Assembly (NCBI GenBank): GCA_022728415.1
Contig: JAIJJM010000058.1
Coordinates: 1-9,284 of the forward strand
Length of the DNA: 9,284 nt
Direction: 5' to 3'
Source: Collinsella sp.
GTDB taxonomy: Bacteria > Actinomycetota > Coriobacteriia > Coriobacteriales > Coriobacteriaceae
The translations under genes and the position numbers were made by a program. Under the pieces are notes generated by a model. That model saw only the letters and a list, made by a program, of their open reading frames with translations. It was not told the DNA's origin and made no database searches. Shown piece after piece: positions 1 to 5,738 of the stretch (position 1 is its first letter; each line of letters starts with the position of its first letter).

Positions 1-186
1 CGCTGGATCCAGAACGACCCCGACACCATCGATATCCCGGCTCTTTCGCTCACACGCGACACGCTGCGCGTCGAGGACATGCGCGGCGGCAAGCTGCTGC
101 TGTTCACGAGCCCGTGGAACGTGGACTGGGCTACCGACCACAACCCCGACCTTATCCTGTCGGAGTTTGGCAACGTAGCCTTTTAA
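1..186 (+). CDS. 3' end of an unidentified protein-coding gene
   Basis: Frame 1 is open from the first base to a TAA at 184-186 and encodes the last 61 residues of a protein whose start lies outside the window. The fragment is soluble in character: polar, rich in Asp and Asn, with Trp residues near its start and middle (RWIQNDPD, SPWNVDWATDHNPD) and the C-terminus LSEFGNVAF. There is no membrane segment or motif I can tie to a family, so no function is given. GC-rich codons and the hairpin that follows the stop support a genuine gene end. Confidence is high that it is coding and low for anything further. Confidence 0.7.
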   Translation, partial: RWIQNDPDTIDIPALSLTRDTLRVEDMRGGKLLLFTSPWNVDWATDHNPDLILSEFGNVAF

Positions 187-191
187 CGCAT

Positions 192-223
192 CGGCGCGGT
201 GGCCCTGTGGGGTTGCCGCGCCG
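192..223 (+). terminator. possible terminator after the first gene
   Basis: CGGCGCGG (192-199) pairs perfectly with CCGCGCCG (216-223), an 8-bp GC-only stem with a 16-base loop, six bases after the stop codon. The following sequence (CTTGCTTGCC) is only weakly T-rich, so termination may be inefficient or Rho-assisted. The hairpin ends just before the -35 box of the next promoter, which supports a transcription-unit boundary here. Confidence 0.4.
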
Positions 224-228
224 CTTGC

Positions 229-257
229 TTGCCTGATGCCGTGTGAGCGGCTATCAT
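229..257 (+). promoter_or_regulatory. sigma-70-type promoter for the transporter/dehydrogenase operon
   Basis: TTGCCT (229-234, -35) is separated by exactly 17 bases from TATCAT (252-257, -10). The predicted transcript would start near 264, giving a leader of roughly 80 bases that contains the riboswitch-like fold. The promoter is placed by matching consensus by eye; a start site was not measured. Confidence 0.55.
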
Positions 258-286
258 ACCCACCGTCGTCTCAAGACCGGGGCGTC

Positions 287-336
287 CGAGCAGTTCGGGT
301 CCGATATCCTGCTCGTTAAACCTAAAACCAAAGGAG
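287..336 (+). promoter_or_regulatory. preQ1-I-riboswitch-like leader (candidate)
   Basis: CGAGCAG (287-293) pairs with CTGCTCG (309-315) as a 7-bp stem. Its 15-base loop starts TTC GGGT, and an A-rich tail TTAAACCTAAAACC (316-329) runs directly into the AAAGGAG ribosome binding site (330-336). GGT in the loop (298-300) can pair with ACC at 327-329, or at 320-322, closing an H-type pseudoknot next to the Shine-Dalgarno sequence. Stem, loop, A-rich tail and pseudoknot are the layout of preQ1-I riboswitches, which are known to control VUT/COG1738 queuosine-precursor transporters. The loop is longer than the roughly 10-12 bases of the classic examples I remember, so this is a divergent match. Ligand identity is inference. 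Confidence 0.5.
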
Positions 337-342
337 TACATA

Positions 343-1065
343 ATGATCAAGAAGGTCATGGAGGACTACAAGGTCCTGTTGCGGAGCATTCCCGCGGCAA
401 CGGTTTCGCTGTTTTTCGTGAGCGTCATCATGATGAACCTGCTGGCCAACAAAGAGCTGATCAGCCTGCCGTATCTGGCGCTCGACTGTGGCTTTGTGGT
501 GAGCTGGGTTTCGTTTTTGTGCCAGGACATGATCTGCAAGCGCTTTGGCGCCAGGGCATCCATCAAAATCTCTATCCTCGCGTTGCTGGTCAACCTGGCC
601 GTGAGCCTGTGCTTTTGGGTATGCTCGCTCACGCCCGGCATGTGGGGTGCCTACTACGATACCGGCATGATCGAGGTCAACACTGCCCTTAACGCCACCA
701 TCGGTGGCACCTGGTACGTGGTGCTTGGCTCGTCGCTTGCCATGCTCGTTTCTGCCGTGGTTAACTCCACGCTCAACCAGTCGCTCGGCCGTATGGTCAA
801 AAAGAATAATTTTGCGAGCTTTGCCTTCCGCTCCTATGTGTCCACGGGCGTTGGCCAGTTCATCGACAACCTGGTCTTTGCCATCGTGGTGAGCCACACG
901 TTCTTTGGCTGGACCTGGGTGCAGGTCCTTATGTGCTCGCTGACGGGTGCCATCGCCGAGCTGCTGTGCGAGGTCTTCCTGAGCCCCGTGGGCTACAAGG
1001 TCGTGCGCAGCTGGGAGCGCGATAATGTAGGCTCCGAATACCTTGAGCGCCACGCAACCGCCTAA
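343..1065 (+). CDS. VUT family membrane transporter, probable queuosine precursor importer (YhhQ-like)
   Basis: This 240-residue integral membrane protein has about six hydrophobic segments (roughly residues 17-35, 44-60, 73-95, 118-140, 168-190 and 192-212). It resembles the Vut_1/DUF165 family, in which E. coli YhhQ imports preQ0/preQ1, precursors of the tRNA modification queuosine. Supporting features are the basic, short N-terminus, the polar YLALDCGFVVSW segment in helix 2, the GQFIDNLVFAIV segment in helix 5 and the SPVGYKVV ending after the last helix. The length is normal for the family. The ATG follows AAAGGAG at a 6-base spacing. The leader carries a preQ1-I-like fold, which would fit substrate-dependent translation control. 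The stop TAA overlaps the ribosome binding site of the next gene, so the two are an operon. Family assignment is firm; the substrate (preQ1, preQ0, queuine or another base) is inferred. Confidence 0.85.
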   Translation: MIKKVMEDYKVLLRSIPAATVSLFFVSVIMMNLLANKELISLPYLALDCGFVVSWVSFLCQDMICKRFGARASIKISILALLVNLAVSLCFWVCSLTPGMWGAYYDTGMIEVNTALNATIGGTWYVVLGSSLAMLVSAVVNSTLNQSLGRMVKKNNFASFAFRSYVSTGVGQFIDNLVFAIVVSHTFFGWTWVQVLMCSLTGAIAELLCEVFLSPVGYKVVRSWERDNVGSEYLERHATA

Positions 1066-1074
1066 GGAGCAAGT

Positions 1075-1755
1075 ATGCGGGTTTTGATCACGGGTGCTTC
1101 GGGCGGTATCGGAGCCGCATGCGTGCGGCGCTTTTTGGACGAGGGCCACGAGGTCGTGGGCTTTGACCTGCTGCCGGCGGCAGTCGAACATGAGCGCTAC
1201 CGCCATCTGATCGTCGATGTCCGCGAGCTGGACGCGTTTCCAGGCGACCTTGAGCCCCAGGTGATCGTGAACGTTGCCGGTACACAGGATTCGGCCGACG
1301 ACATCGCGGCCAACCTGTGTGGAACCATCAACGTGACCGAGCGCTACGCCTTTGTGGGTGAGGGGCTTGCCGCCAAGCCGGCGCCGGCTATCAAATCCGT
1401 GGTCAATGTGGGGTCGGCGAGCGGGCATACGGGATCGGAGTTTCCCGCCTATGCCGCCAGCAAGGGCGGCGTTATCGCCTACACCAAGAACCTTGCAAAC
1501 CGCTTGGCGCCGCAGGCCATCGCCAACAGTGTGGACCCGGGCGGCGTTATCACGCCGCTCAACCGTTGCGTGATGGAAGACGAGCACCTGTGGAACCAGA
1601 TTATGGAGCTCACGCCGCTTAAACGCTGGGCCACCGCCCAAGAGATCGCCGAATGGATCTACTTTGTGGGCGTGACCAACCGGTTCATGACCGGGCAGAG
1701 TCTGTTGATCGATGGTGGCGAGGCCGGCCGCACACAATTTATTTGGCCCGAGTAG
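1075..1755 (+). CDS. SDR family NAD(P)-dependent oxidoreductase
   Basis: This 226-residue classical short-chain dehydrogenase has a Rossmann fold. The cofactor-binding TGASGGIG is at residues 6-13, an acidic D31 at the end of strand 2 favours NAD(H), and D48 in VDV lies near the adenine. NVAG is at 66-69, and the catalytic set is S114 with Y126 and K130 (YAASK), followed by DPGGVITP (154-161). The C-terminus LIDGG is typical. It is slightly shorter than the usual 240-250 residues, with a compact region between strands 3 and 4. AAGGAG (1064-1069) overlaps the upstream stop codon and lies 5 bases before the ATG, so translation is coupled to the transporter. The substrate cannot be read from sequence. 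Pairing with a VUT transporter could mean a role with the imported compound, but a generic redox role is as likely. Confidence 0.9.
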   Translation: MRVLITGASGGIGAACVRRFLDEGHEVVGFDLLPAAVEHERYRHLIVDVRELDAFPGDLEPQVIVNVAGTQDSADDIAANLCGTINVTERYAFVGEGLAAKPAPAIKSVVNVGSASGHTGSEFPAYAASKGGVIAYTKNLANRLAPQAIANSVDPGGVITPLNRCVMEDEHLWNQIMELTPLKRWATAQEIAEWIYFVGVTNRFMTGQSLLIDGGEAGRTQFIWPE

Positions 1756-1792
1756 AAAACGCGCCCGATGGAAAGCCGTCGGGCGCGTTTTT
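1756..1792. terminator. strong bidirectional intrinsic terminator
   Basis: A 13-bp perfect stem runs from 1756-1768 to 1779-1791 around a 10-base loop, with core ACGCGCCCGA / TCGGGCGCGT. It is flanked by AAAA on the left and TTTTT on the right. It begins immediately after the dehydrogenase stop and lies 13 bases beyond the ung stop on the other strand, so it can end both convergent transcripts. Confidence 0.93.
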
Positions 1793-1805
1793 GATGTATC
1801 GATTT

Positions 1806-2531
1806 TTAACCGAGGCAAGTCCAGTTGACAGGGATCGAGCCGTGCTGTTCGAGTAGCCGATTGGCAGCAGAAAAGGGGCGCGACCCCATAAAGGCGGGGA
1901 GTTCTGCCGTGGCACGGTTGGCCGAAAGCGGCGAGGGGTGCGTGGAAGCCAGGCAGAACTTTCCGGTCGCCTTGCCTGCGCCGGTCGCGGCGAGCTTGCC
2001 TTCGACCATCTGCTGGGCAAAGCGGCCCCATGCCAAAAAGACGACCGGCTGGGGCAGCTGGCAGCAGCGTTCGATAACGTAGTCGGTGAGCGTGCTCCAG
2101 CCCAGTTTGGCGTGCGAGTTGGCGGCATGCTCGCGCACGGTGAGCGTAGTGTTGAGAAGCAGGACGCCCTGTTGTGCCCATGGGGTTAGGTCTCCCGTGG
2201 CGGGAATGGGGCAGTCCAGATCGGCATTGAGTTCCTTGTAGATGTTGCGCAGGCTCGGCGGCAACTTGGCTTGCGTCGCGGGCACCGAGAACGACAGCCC
2301 CATGGCCTGGTTCGGTCCGTGATAGGGATCTTGACCCAAGATGACAACTTTGACCTGGTCGGCCGGCGTGTAGGCGAGGGCATTGAGGATGTCGTCTTGT
2401 GCCGGGTAGATGGTCTGTTCGGCACGCAAAAGGGCGATGCGCCCGAGCAGCTGGTTCGTAGTGTCACGTACCGGCTGCGGTGCATCGCCCAACCAAGTTG
2501 CTATGTTGCGGTCGCGGGTTGCGGCGTCCAT
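1806..2531 (-). CDS. ung: uracil-DNA glycosylase (family 1 UDG)
   Basis: This enzyme removes uracil from DNA to start base-excision repair after cytosine deamination or dUMP misincorporation. The 241-residue protein has all family-1 landmarks. The water-activating loop GQDPYHG is at residues 66-72, with catalytic D68. PPSLRNIYKEL (91-101) is present, as is the uracil-reading strand GVLLLNTTLTV (122-132) with N127. The DNA-intercalation loop HPSPLSA is at 198-204, with catalytic H198. The N-terminus matches short bacterial forms without a targeting peptide. AAAGGAG (2536-2542 on the complement) is 4 bases before the ATG. The gene stands alone on the minus strand, with a candidate -10 box TACAAT upstream and a shared terminator downstream. 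It appears intact. Confidence 0.97.
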   Translation of the reverse strand: MDAATRDRNIATWLGDAPQPVRDTTNQLLGRIALLRAEQTIYPAQDDILNALAYTPADQVKVVILGQDPYHGPNQAMGLSFSVPATQAKLPPSLRNIYKELNADLDCPIPATGDLTPWAQQGVLLLNTTLTVREHAANSHAKLGWSTLTDYVIERCCQLPQPVVFLAWGRFAQQMVEGKLAATGAGKATGKFCLASTHPSPLSANRATAELPAFMGSRPFSAANRLLEQHGSIPVNWTCLG

Positions 2532-2566
2532 GGGGCTCCTTTACGTCAGATGCTCTGTTTGCATCT

Positions 2567-2572
2567 ATTGTA
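2567..2572 (-). promoter_or_regulatory. candidate -10 box for ung
   Basis: On the minus strand TACAAT (complement of ATTGTA) lies 36 bases before the ung start codon. No convincing -35 hexamer is found at 16-18 bases upstream, so the promoter is either weak, activator-dependent or misplaced. The site abuts the start of the LysR-like remnant on the other strand. Confidence 0.35.
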
Positions 2573-2576
2573 AAGA

Positions 2577-2717
2577 CTTTCGTCGGCCGATATTCGCGTA
2601 CGCCCCATCGTGCATGCCCCCTCGCGCGACGTGGTGGCGGCCTGGCGCAGCTGGGAGACCATGCCTATCGCCACGAGGCACTTTATCGACCATATGAGCT
2701 CGCATATTGTCCATTAA
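2577..2717 (+). pseudogene. degraded C-terminal remnant of a LysR-type transcriptional regulator
   Basis: In the otherwise empty gap between ung and the MATE gene, the frame following an in-frame TAA (2571-2573) is open for 46 codons to TAA at 2715-2717. It contains the segments ADIRVRPIVHAPSRDVV and PIATRHFIDHMSSHI. The pattern of a strand plus 'R-P-I', then 'R-x-V-x-x-A-W', then 'P-x-A-x-x-F-I-D-x-M' is how the substrate-binding domain of many LysR regulators ends. No ATG with a ribosome binding site and no upstream DNA-binding half are present, so this is read as a truncated relic. The match is recalled from family patterns, not computed; a chance ORF of this length in GC-rich DNA remains possible. 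Confidence 0.45.
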
Positions 2718-2744
2718 TGACTGGCGGGGCGTTGAGTGCGGTGT

Positions 2745-4127
2745 TTAGCGGGCTGTCGCTTTGGTTTGGGCGGTGCGATAGGTGCGTGCCGGGTGGCAGA
2801 GTAGTACCGCCACGACCATAAAGAATGCCGTGGTGCCCAGGCTGATGGGATAGACCATCATGATGTTCGCAAAGGTGCGGAAGTGCGGGAACACGCAGAA
2901 CACCCAATAGAAACGAATGCCGCAGACGCAGATCATGGTGATGAGGGCGGGCATGAGCGAGATACCAAAGCCGCGCAGGTAGCCGGACATGTTTTCGTAG
3001 AACATGCTAAAGGCGTAGGCAGGGAAGATCGAGCACACGCGGATATAACCGATTGAGACGATGTTGGGATCGCTGTTGAACAGCGACAAGATCTCGCGCC
3101 CCAGGCCGACAATAACGACAATCGTGGTGAGTGCAACGATACCGCCTTCGGTCAGGCAGACCTTGAGCGTTTTGGTGCACCGGTCGATCTGGCGGGCACC
3201 GTGGTTTTGTCCCACAAAGGTGGTGCAGGCCTGGCTAAAGCTGTTGAGCAGGTTGTAGCATACGTACTCCAGGCTCATGGCGGCGCTCGATGCCGCCATG
3301 ACTTCGGTGCCCAGGCTGTTGATGGCAGACTGGATGATGATGTTGGCGACGGCAAAGACGGCGCTTTGGATACCGGCGGGCAGGCCGATCTTGACGATGC
3401 ACTTGAGGGCGACGGGGTCTAAGCCTAAGTCGCGTGGGGTGACGCGGACGACGGAGTTGGTCTTGAGCAGGCGGATAAAGAGCGTAGCGGCGCTGACGGT
3501 GTAGGCGATGGCGGTGGCGATGGCGACGCCCGCGACGCCCCAGTGGAGTACGGGGACAAAGATGAGGTCCAGGCCAATGTTGAGGACGGTGGACACGGCA
3601 AGCGCCTGCAGCGGCATGCGGGTGATGCCGACGGAGCGGAAGATCGCGGCCTCAAAGTTGTAGAGCAAGATCGAGGGCATGCTGAGCAAAAAGACGCGCA
3701 GGTAGAGCGAAGCGAGCGGCATGGTTTCGGCGGGAACGTTGAGCGCGGCGAGCATGGGCTCGGCAAAGATCTCGCCCAGTGCGATGACGACAAAACCCAC
3801 GAGCGCCATTAAAATCGAGGTATGGACGGCGCGTTTGACCATGTTCTGATCGTTGCGGCCGATGGCGTTGGCGATAACCACGTTAGAACCAAGCGACAGG
3901 CCGATAAACAGGTTGATCATCAGGCTGGTGAGCGGCACGTTGGAGCCGACGGCGGCCATGGCAAGGGTTCCCTGGTCGCCCGAGAAGTTGCCGATGATAA
4001 CCGTGGCGATGAGGTTCGACAGCTGCTCCAAGATGCTCGTGGCGGCCACGGGGAAGGCGAACAGGGGAATATTGCGCCACAGCGAGCCGGTGGTCATATC
4101 AATGTGCTTAGATGCGGTGTCAGCCAT
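2745..4127 (-). CDS. MATE family efflux transporter
   Basis: This 460-residue, 12-helix inner-membrane antiporter belongs to the multidrug and toxic compound extrusion family (NorM/DinF-type). It would export organic cations or other compounds in exchange for Na+ or H+. The N-terminal half shows the family opening TTGSLWRNIPLFAFPVAATSILEQLSN (about residues 12-38), then VIIGNFSG and AMAAVGSN. The second half repeats this layout with IVKIGLPAGIQSAVF and an AASSAAMSLE segment. VGQNHGARQ, between helices 8 and 9, matches the conserved 'GQ-x-x-GA' loop of the family. Start: the ATG at 4127 has only a weak GAGAG upstream. The internal ATG ten codons later has no better site, so the longer form is kept. 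The substrate cannot be deduced. A plus-strand REP-like palindrome lies 63 bases upstream of its start. It appears intact. Confidence 0.93.
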   Translation of the reverse strand: MADTASKHIDMTTGSLWRNIPLFAFPVAATSILEQLSNLIATVIIGNFSGDQGTLAMAAVGSNVPLTSLMINLFIGLSLGSNVVIANAIGRNDQNMVKRAVHTSILMALVGFVVIALGEIFAEPMLAALNVPAETMPLASLYLRVFLLSMPSILLYNFEAAIFRSVGITRMPLQALAVSTVLNIGLDLIFVPVLHWGVAGVAIATAIAYTVSAATLFIRLLKTNSVVRVTPRDLGLDPVALKCIVKIGLPAGIQSAVFAVANIIIQSAINSLGTEVMAASSAAMSLEYVCYNLLNSFSQACTTFVGQNHGARQIDRCTKTLKVCLTEGGIVALTTIVVIVGLGREILSLFNSDPNIVSIGYIRVCSIFPAYAFSMFYENMSGYLRGFGISLMPALITMICVCGIRFYWVFCVFPHFRTFANIMMVYPISLGTTAFFMVVAVLLCHPARTYRTAQTKATAR

Positions 4128-4174
4128 ACGCTCTCAATCTCTAACATGCTCTTTCGTGCTCATTTGCGCAGACG

Positions 4175-4180
4175 ATGATA
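4175..4180 (-). promoter_or_regulatory. candidate -10 box for the MATE gene
   Basis: TATCAT on the minus strand (complement of ATGATA) lies 47 bases upstream of the MATE start. Upstream of it, at -35 distance, is the palindromic element, which supplies ATGACT but at a 13-base spacing, too short for a normal promoter. The -10 call therefore rests on the hexamer alone. Confidence 0.35.
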
Positions 4181-4190
4181 CTCCTAATCG

Positions 4191-4250
4191 CCTAGTCATT
4201 GGGGACGTTCTTAAACGACTAGTCATTCAAGAACGTCCCCAATGACTAGG
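4191..4250. repeat. REP/MITE-like long palindrome
   Basis: Two perfectly complementary 22-base arms (4191-4212 and 4229-4250) flank a 16-base loop. Each arm consists of an outer CCTAGTCATT (or its complement AATGACTAGG) and an inner GGGGACGTTCTT (or AAGAACGTCCCC). The loop holds another copy of the outer word (ACTAGTCATT, 4218-4227), so the right arm could instead pair with the loop over 9 bp, and CTAGTC at 4192 could pair with GACTAG at 4217. No T-run follows, so it is not a standard terminator, and it lies between divergent genes. No flanking target duplication is obvious. GGGGACGTTC-type palindromes recur as dispersed repeats in several bacterial genomes, as I recall; copy number here is unknown. 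Confidence 0.85.
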
Positions 4251-4270
4251 TGGGGAAGGCGTGCGACAAT
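4242..4270 (+). promoter_or_regulatory. possible promoter for rlmA, -35 inside the palindrome
   Basis: ATGACT (4242-4247) in the right arm of the palindrome sits 17 bases before GACAAT (4265-4270), and the rlmA ATG follows 35 bases later. Each hexamer is an imperfect match to the sigma-70 consensus. The correct spacing makes it plausible but unproven. Confidence 0.35.
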
Positions 4271-4305
4271 GGTGGGCGTTGTGTTGTTCGCGCTAAGGAG
4301 TTGCC

Positions 4306-5121
4306 ATGTTGTTGTGTCCCGTTTGCCATGAGCCGTTGGTGGACGACGAACGCGGTGCTGCATGCGCAGGCGGACATCGGTTTGACCGCGCGCGCGAGGG
4401 CTATCTGTATCTACTGCGCTCGTCCAAGAGCGGCGACTCGATGGGAGATCCCAAGTCGCAGGCGCGCAGTCGTCGTGACTTTCTAAACCGTGGCTACTAT
4501 GCGCCGTTGCGCGATGCAATGGTCGAGCTGGTGCGCGAGCGGGCGGCTGGGCACGCTGCATCTGCGAACGGCCCCATGACCTTGCTCGACATTTGCTGTG
4601 GCGAGGGCTATTACACGAGTGCCATGGGTGCAGTGCTGGGCGTGGATGCCTACGGCTTTGACCTGGGCAAAGAAATGGTGCGCCTGGCCGCCAAGCGCGG
4701 CGATGCGAGCTACTTCGTGGCCAACATGAAGGACATCCCCGTGGCCGATGGCGCCTTCGATATGGTGACCGAGCTCTTCGCTCCCTTTAACGAGCGTGAG
4801 TTTGCCCGCGTGCTGGCGCCAGAGGGCTCGCTCTACACCGTGGTGCCGGGCGCCCGTCATCTGTTTGGGCTCAAGGAGGTACTCTACGACACGCCGTACC
4901 TTAACGATGAGAAGCTGCCGAAGACCACCGAGCTCGAGTTGGTCGGAACGCAGCGGGTGTCTGCGAATATTACGCTTCGGACCCAGGCCGACATCGAGGC
5001 GGTGTTCCAGATGACGCCGTACTACTACCGCACGCGCCCCGCCGACAAAGAGCGTCTGGCAAATTTGGACGCCCTTCAGACCGACACCGACTTTATCATC
5101 GCCGAGTACCGTCACCGCTAA
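4306..5121 (+). CDS. rlmA: 23S rRNA (guanine-N1)-methyltransferase, RlmA family
   Basis: This enzyme uses S-adenosylmethionine to methylate N1 of a guanine in the helix 35 loop of 23S rRNA (G745 in RlmA-I enzymes, G748 in the RlmA-II/TlrB type). The 271 residues match the family length. The N-terminal zinc-binding site is C4-x2-C7 ... C20-x3-H24, followed by FDRAREGYLYLL (26-37), a family signature. SAM motif I is LLDICCGEGYYT (93-104); C97 replaces the more usual Gly. FDLGKEMVRLAAKR follows, and ELFAPFNEREFARVLAPEG is the family's version of motif IV and beyond. AAGGAG (4295-4300) is 5 bases before the ATG. In the TlrB subtype the enzyme contributes to tylosin/mycinamicin resistance; which position this one modifies cannot be told by eye. 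Confidence 0.92.
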   Translation: MLLCPVCHEPLVDDERGAACAGGHRFDRAREGYLYLLRSSKSGDSMGDPKSQARSRRDFLNRGYYAPLRDAMVELVRERAAGHAASANGPMTLLDICCGEGYYTSAMGAVLGVDAYGFDLGKEMVRLAAKRGDASYFVANMKDIPVADGAFDMVTELFAPFNEREFARVLAPEGSLYTVVPGARHLFGLKEVLYDTPYLNDEKLPKTTELELVGTQRVSANITLRTQADIEAVFQMTPYYYRTRPADKERLANLDALQTDTDFIIAEYRHR

Positions 5122-5122
5122 C

Positions 5123-5159
5123 AACCTGCCAAAAAGGGACAGGTTTATTTTGGTAGGTT
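5123..5159. repeat. second REP-like hairpin element
   Basis: AACCTGCCAAAA (5123-5134) pairs with TTTTGGTAGGTT (5148-5159) over 12 bp with a single G-T wobble. The 13-base loop is AGGGACAGGTTTA. The loop also offers CAGGTT (5140-5145), which pairs perfectly with AACCTG (5123-5128), so two folds compete. It begins two bases after the rlmA stop and precedes a separate intrinsic terminator, so it is not needed for termination. The GGGACAGGTTTA word is one I recall from dispersed repeats in gut actinomycetes and clostridia; that is memory, not a search. Confidence 0.6.
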
Positions 5160-5175
5160 TTATCTGGGCAAACGT

Positions 5176-5213
5176 AAAGGGCCGACCGCGTTGCTACGCG
5201 ATCGGCCCTTTTT
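5176..5213. terminator. intrinsic terminator between convergent genes
   Basis: Left arm 5176-5190 (AAAGGGCCGACCGCG) and right arm 5197-5211 (CGCGATCGGCCCTTT) form a 15-position stem with one C/A mismatch and a TTGCTA loop. TTTTT ends the plus-strand side. It serves rlmA and, less ideally because only TTT follows on that strand, the minus-strand membrane protein gene that stops at 5250. Confidence 0.92.
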
Positions 5214-5249
5214 AGCTGCTTGATAGCAGAGGTTATGAGAAGTGGGCGC

Positions 5250-5654
5250 TTACAGGCGGTCCTTGTTCTCGGCCTTAACGGCGTGTGCCTGCTGAACAAA
5301 GAACAGGTCGTAGACCACGATGACAAAGGCCCCAATATTGAGGGCGCTGCCGCCCAGCGCAGGAAGGGTAAGCACGGCCTGGGCGAGCGTGGCGGCTGCG
5401 GCAACAATACCGAGCTTAAACGCGCCATCTACTTGCGAAGGCTTGTTGGCACCCTTGATGCCCGCAACGCCCGCGGCAAGGTCGACGAGGCCCTTGGCGA
5501 TAATCACGACCGCGGCGAGCATGGCGTTCGGGCCGAATGTGGAATAATCGAGGTTGTTCGTGGCAATGCCGACGCCGGCGATGACGAGGTCGGAGATGCC
5601 TCGAATTAAGTAGATGAGGGCAAGGATTTTGAGTGTCTTGCGCGCGAAGCTCAT
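5250..5654 (-). CDS. small four-helix membrane protein with an internal repeat, function unknown
   Basis: This 134-residue protein has four predicted membrane helices at about 10-31, 43-66, 79-97 and 103-122 and a charged C-terminal tail (VKAENKDRL). Helices 1 and 2 carry the same pattern at a 36-residue offset: R18-G19-x2-D22-L23 ... G29-I30 against K54-G55-x2-D58-L59 ... G65-I66. This suggests an internal duplication of a helical hairpin. The start is set at 5654 because AAAGGA lies 6 bases upstream. The frame is open a further 53 codons, but that stretch has no ribosome binding site and contains the candidate promoter. I do not recognise a named family; a resemblance to small DUF308/HdeD-like helical proteins is only general. 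It is divergent from a tiny membrane protein gene. Confidence 0.75.
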   Translation of the reverse strand: MSFARKTLKILALIYLIRGISDLVIAGVGIATNNLDYSTFGPNAMLAAVVIIAKGLVDLAAGVAGIKGANKPSQVDGAFKLGIVAAAATLAQAVLTLPALGGSALNIGAFVIVVYDLFFVQQAHAVKAENKDRL

Positions 5655-5719
5655 GGGTAGTCCTTTCGATGCGGGCGCTGCCAGGCTGGCGCGTCCCATA
5701 TGCTGCACATATCGTGAAG

Positions 5720-5738
5720 CACATTGTAGTTCAATGTG
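5720..5738. promoter_or_regulatory. operator-like inverted repeat over a minus-strand -10 box
   Basis: CACATTG (5720-5726) and CAATGTG (5732-5738) form a perfect 7-bp inverted repeat around TAGTT. The minus strand reads TACAAT across 5723-5728, a good -10 hexamer about 69 bases upstream of the membrane-protein start at 5654. No clear -35 is seen. A dyad placed exactly over a -10 box is typical of repressor sites; the regulator is unknown. Confidence 0.45.

Noticed and set aside
322..2181. 619-codon open frame on the minus strand across the transporter, dehydrogenase and ung
   Set aside because: It is antisense to two well-supported genes and overlaps ung in another frame; the product is low-complexity, His/Arg-rich and without any domain, typical of an antisense shadow in GC-rich DNA.
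4191..4250. Palindrome as a transcription terminator
   Set aside because: It lies between divergent genes with no T-run on either side, so termination has no upstream transcript to act on.
4483..5124. 213-codon minus-strand frame opposite rlmA
   Set aside because: The plus strand encodes a complete RlmA with zinc site and SAM motif; the antisense product has no family features.
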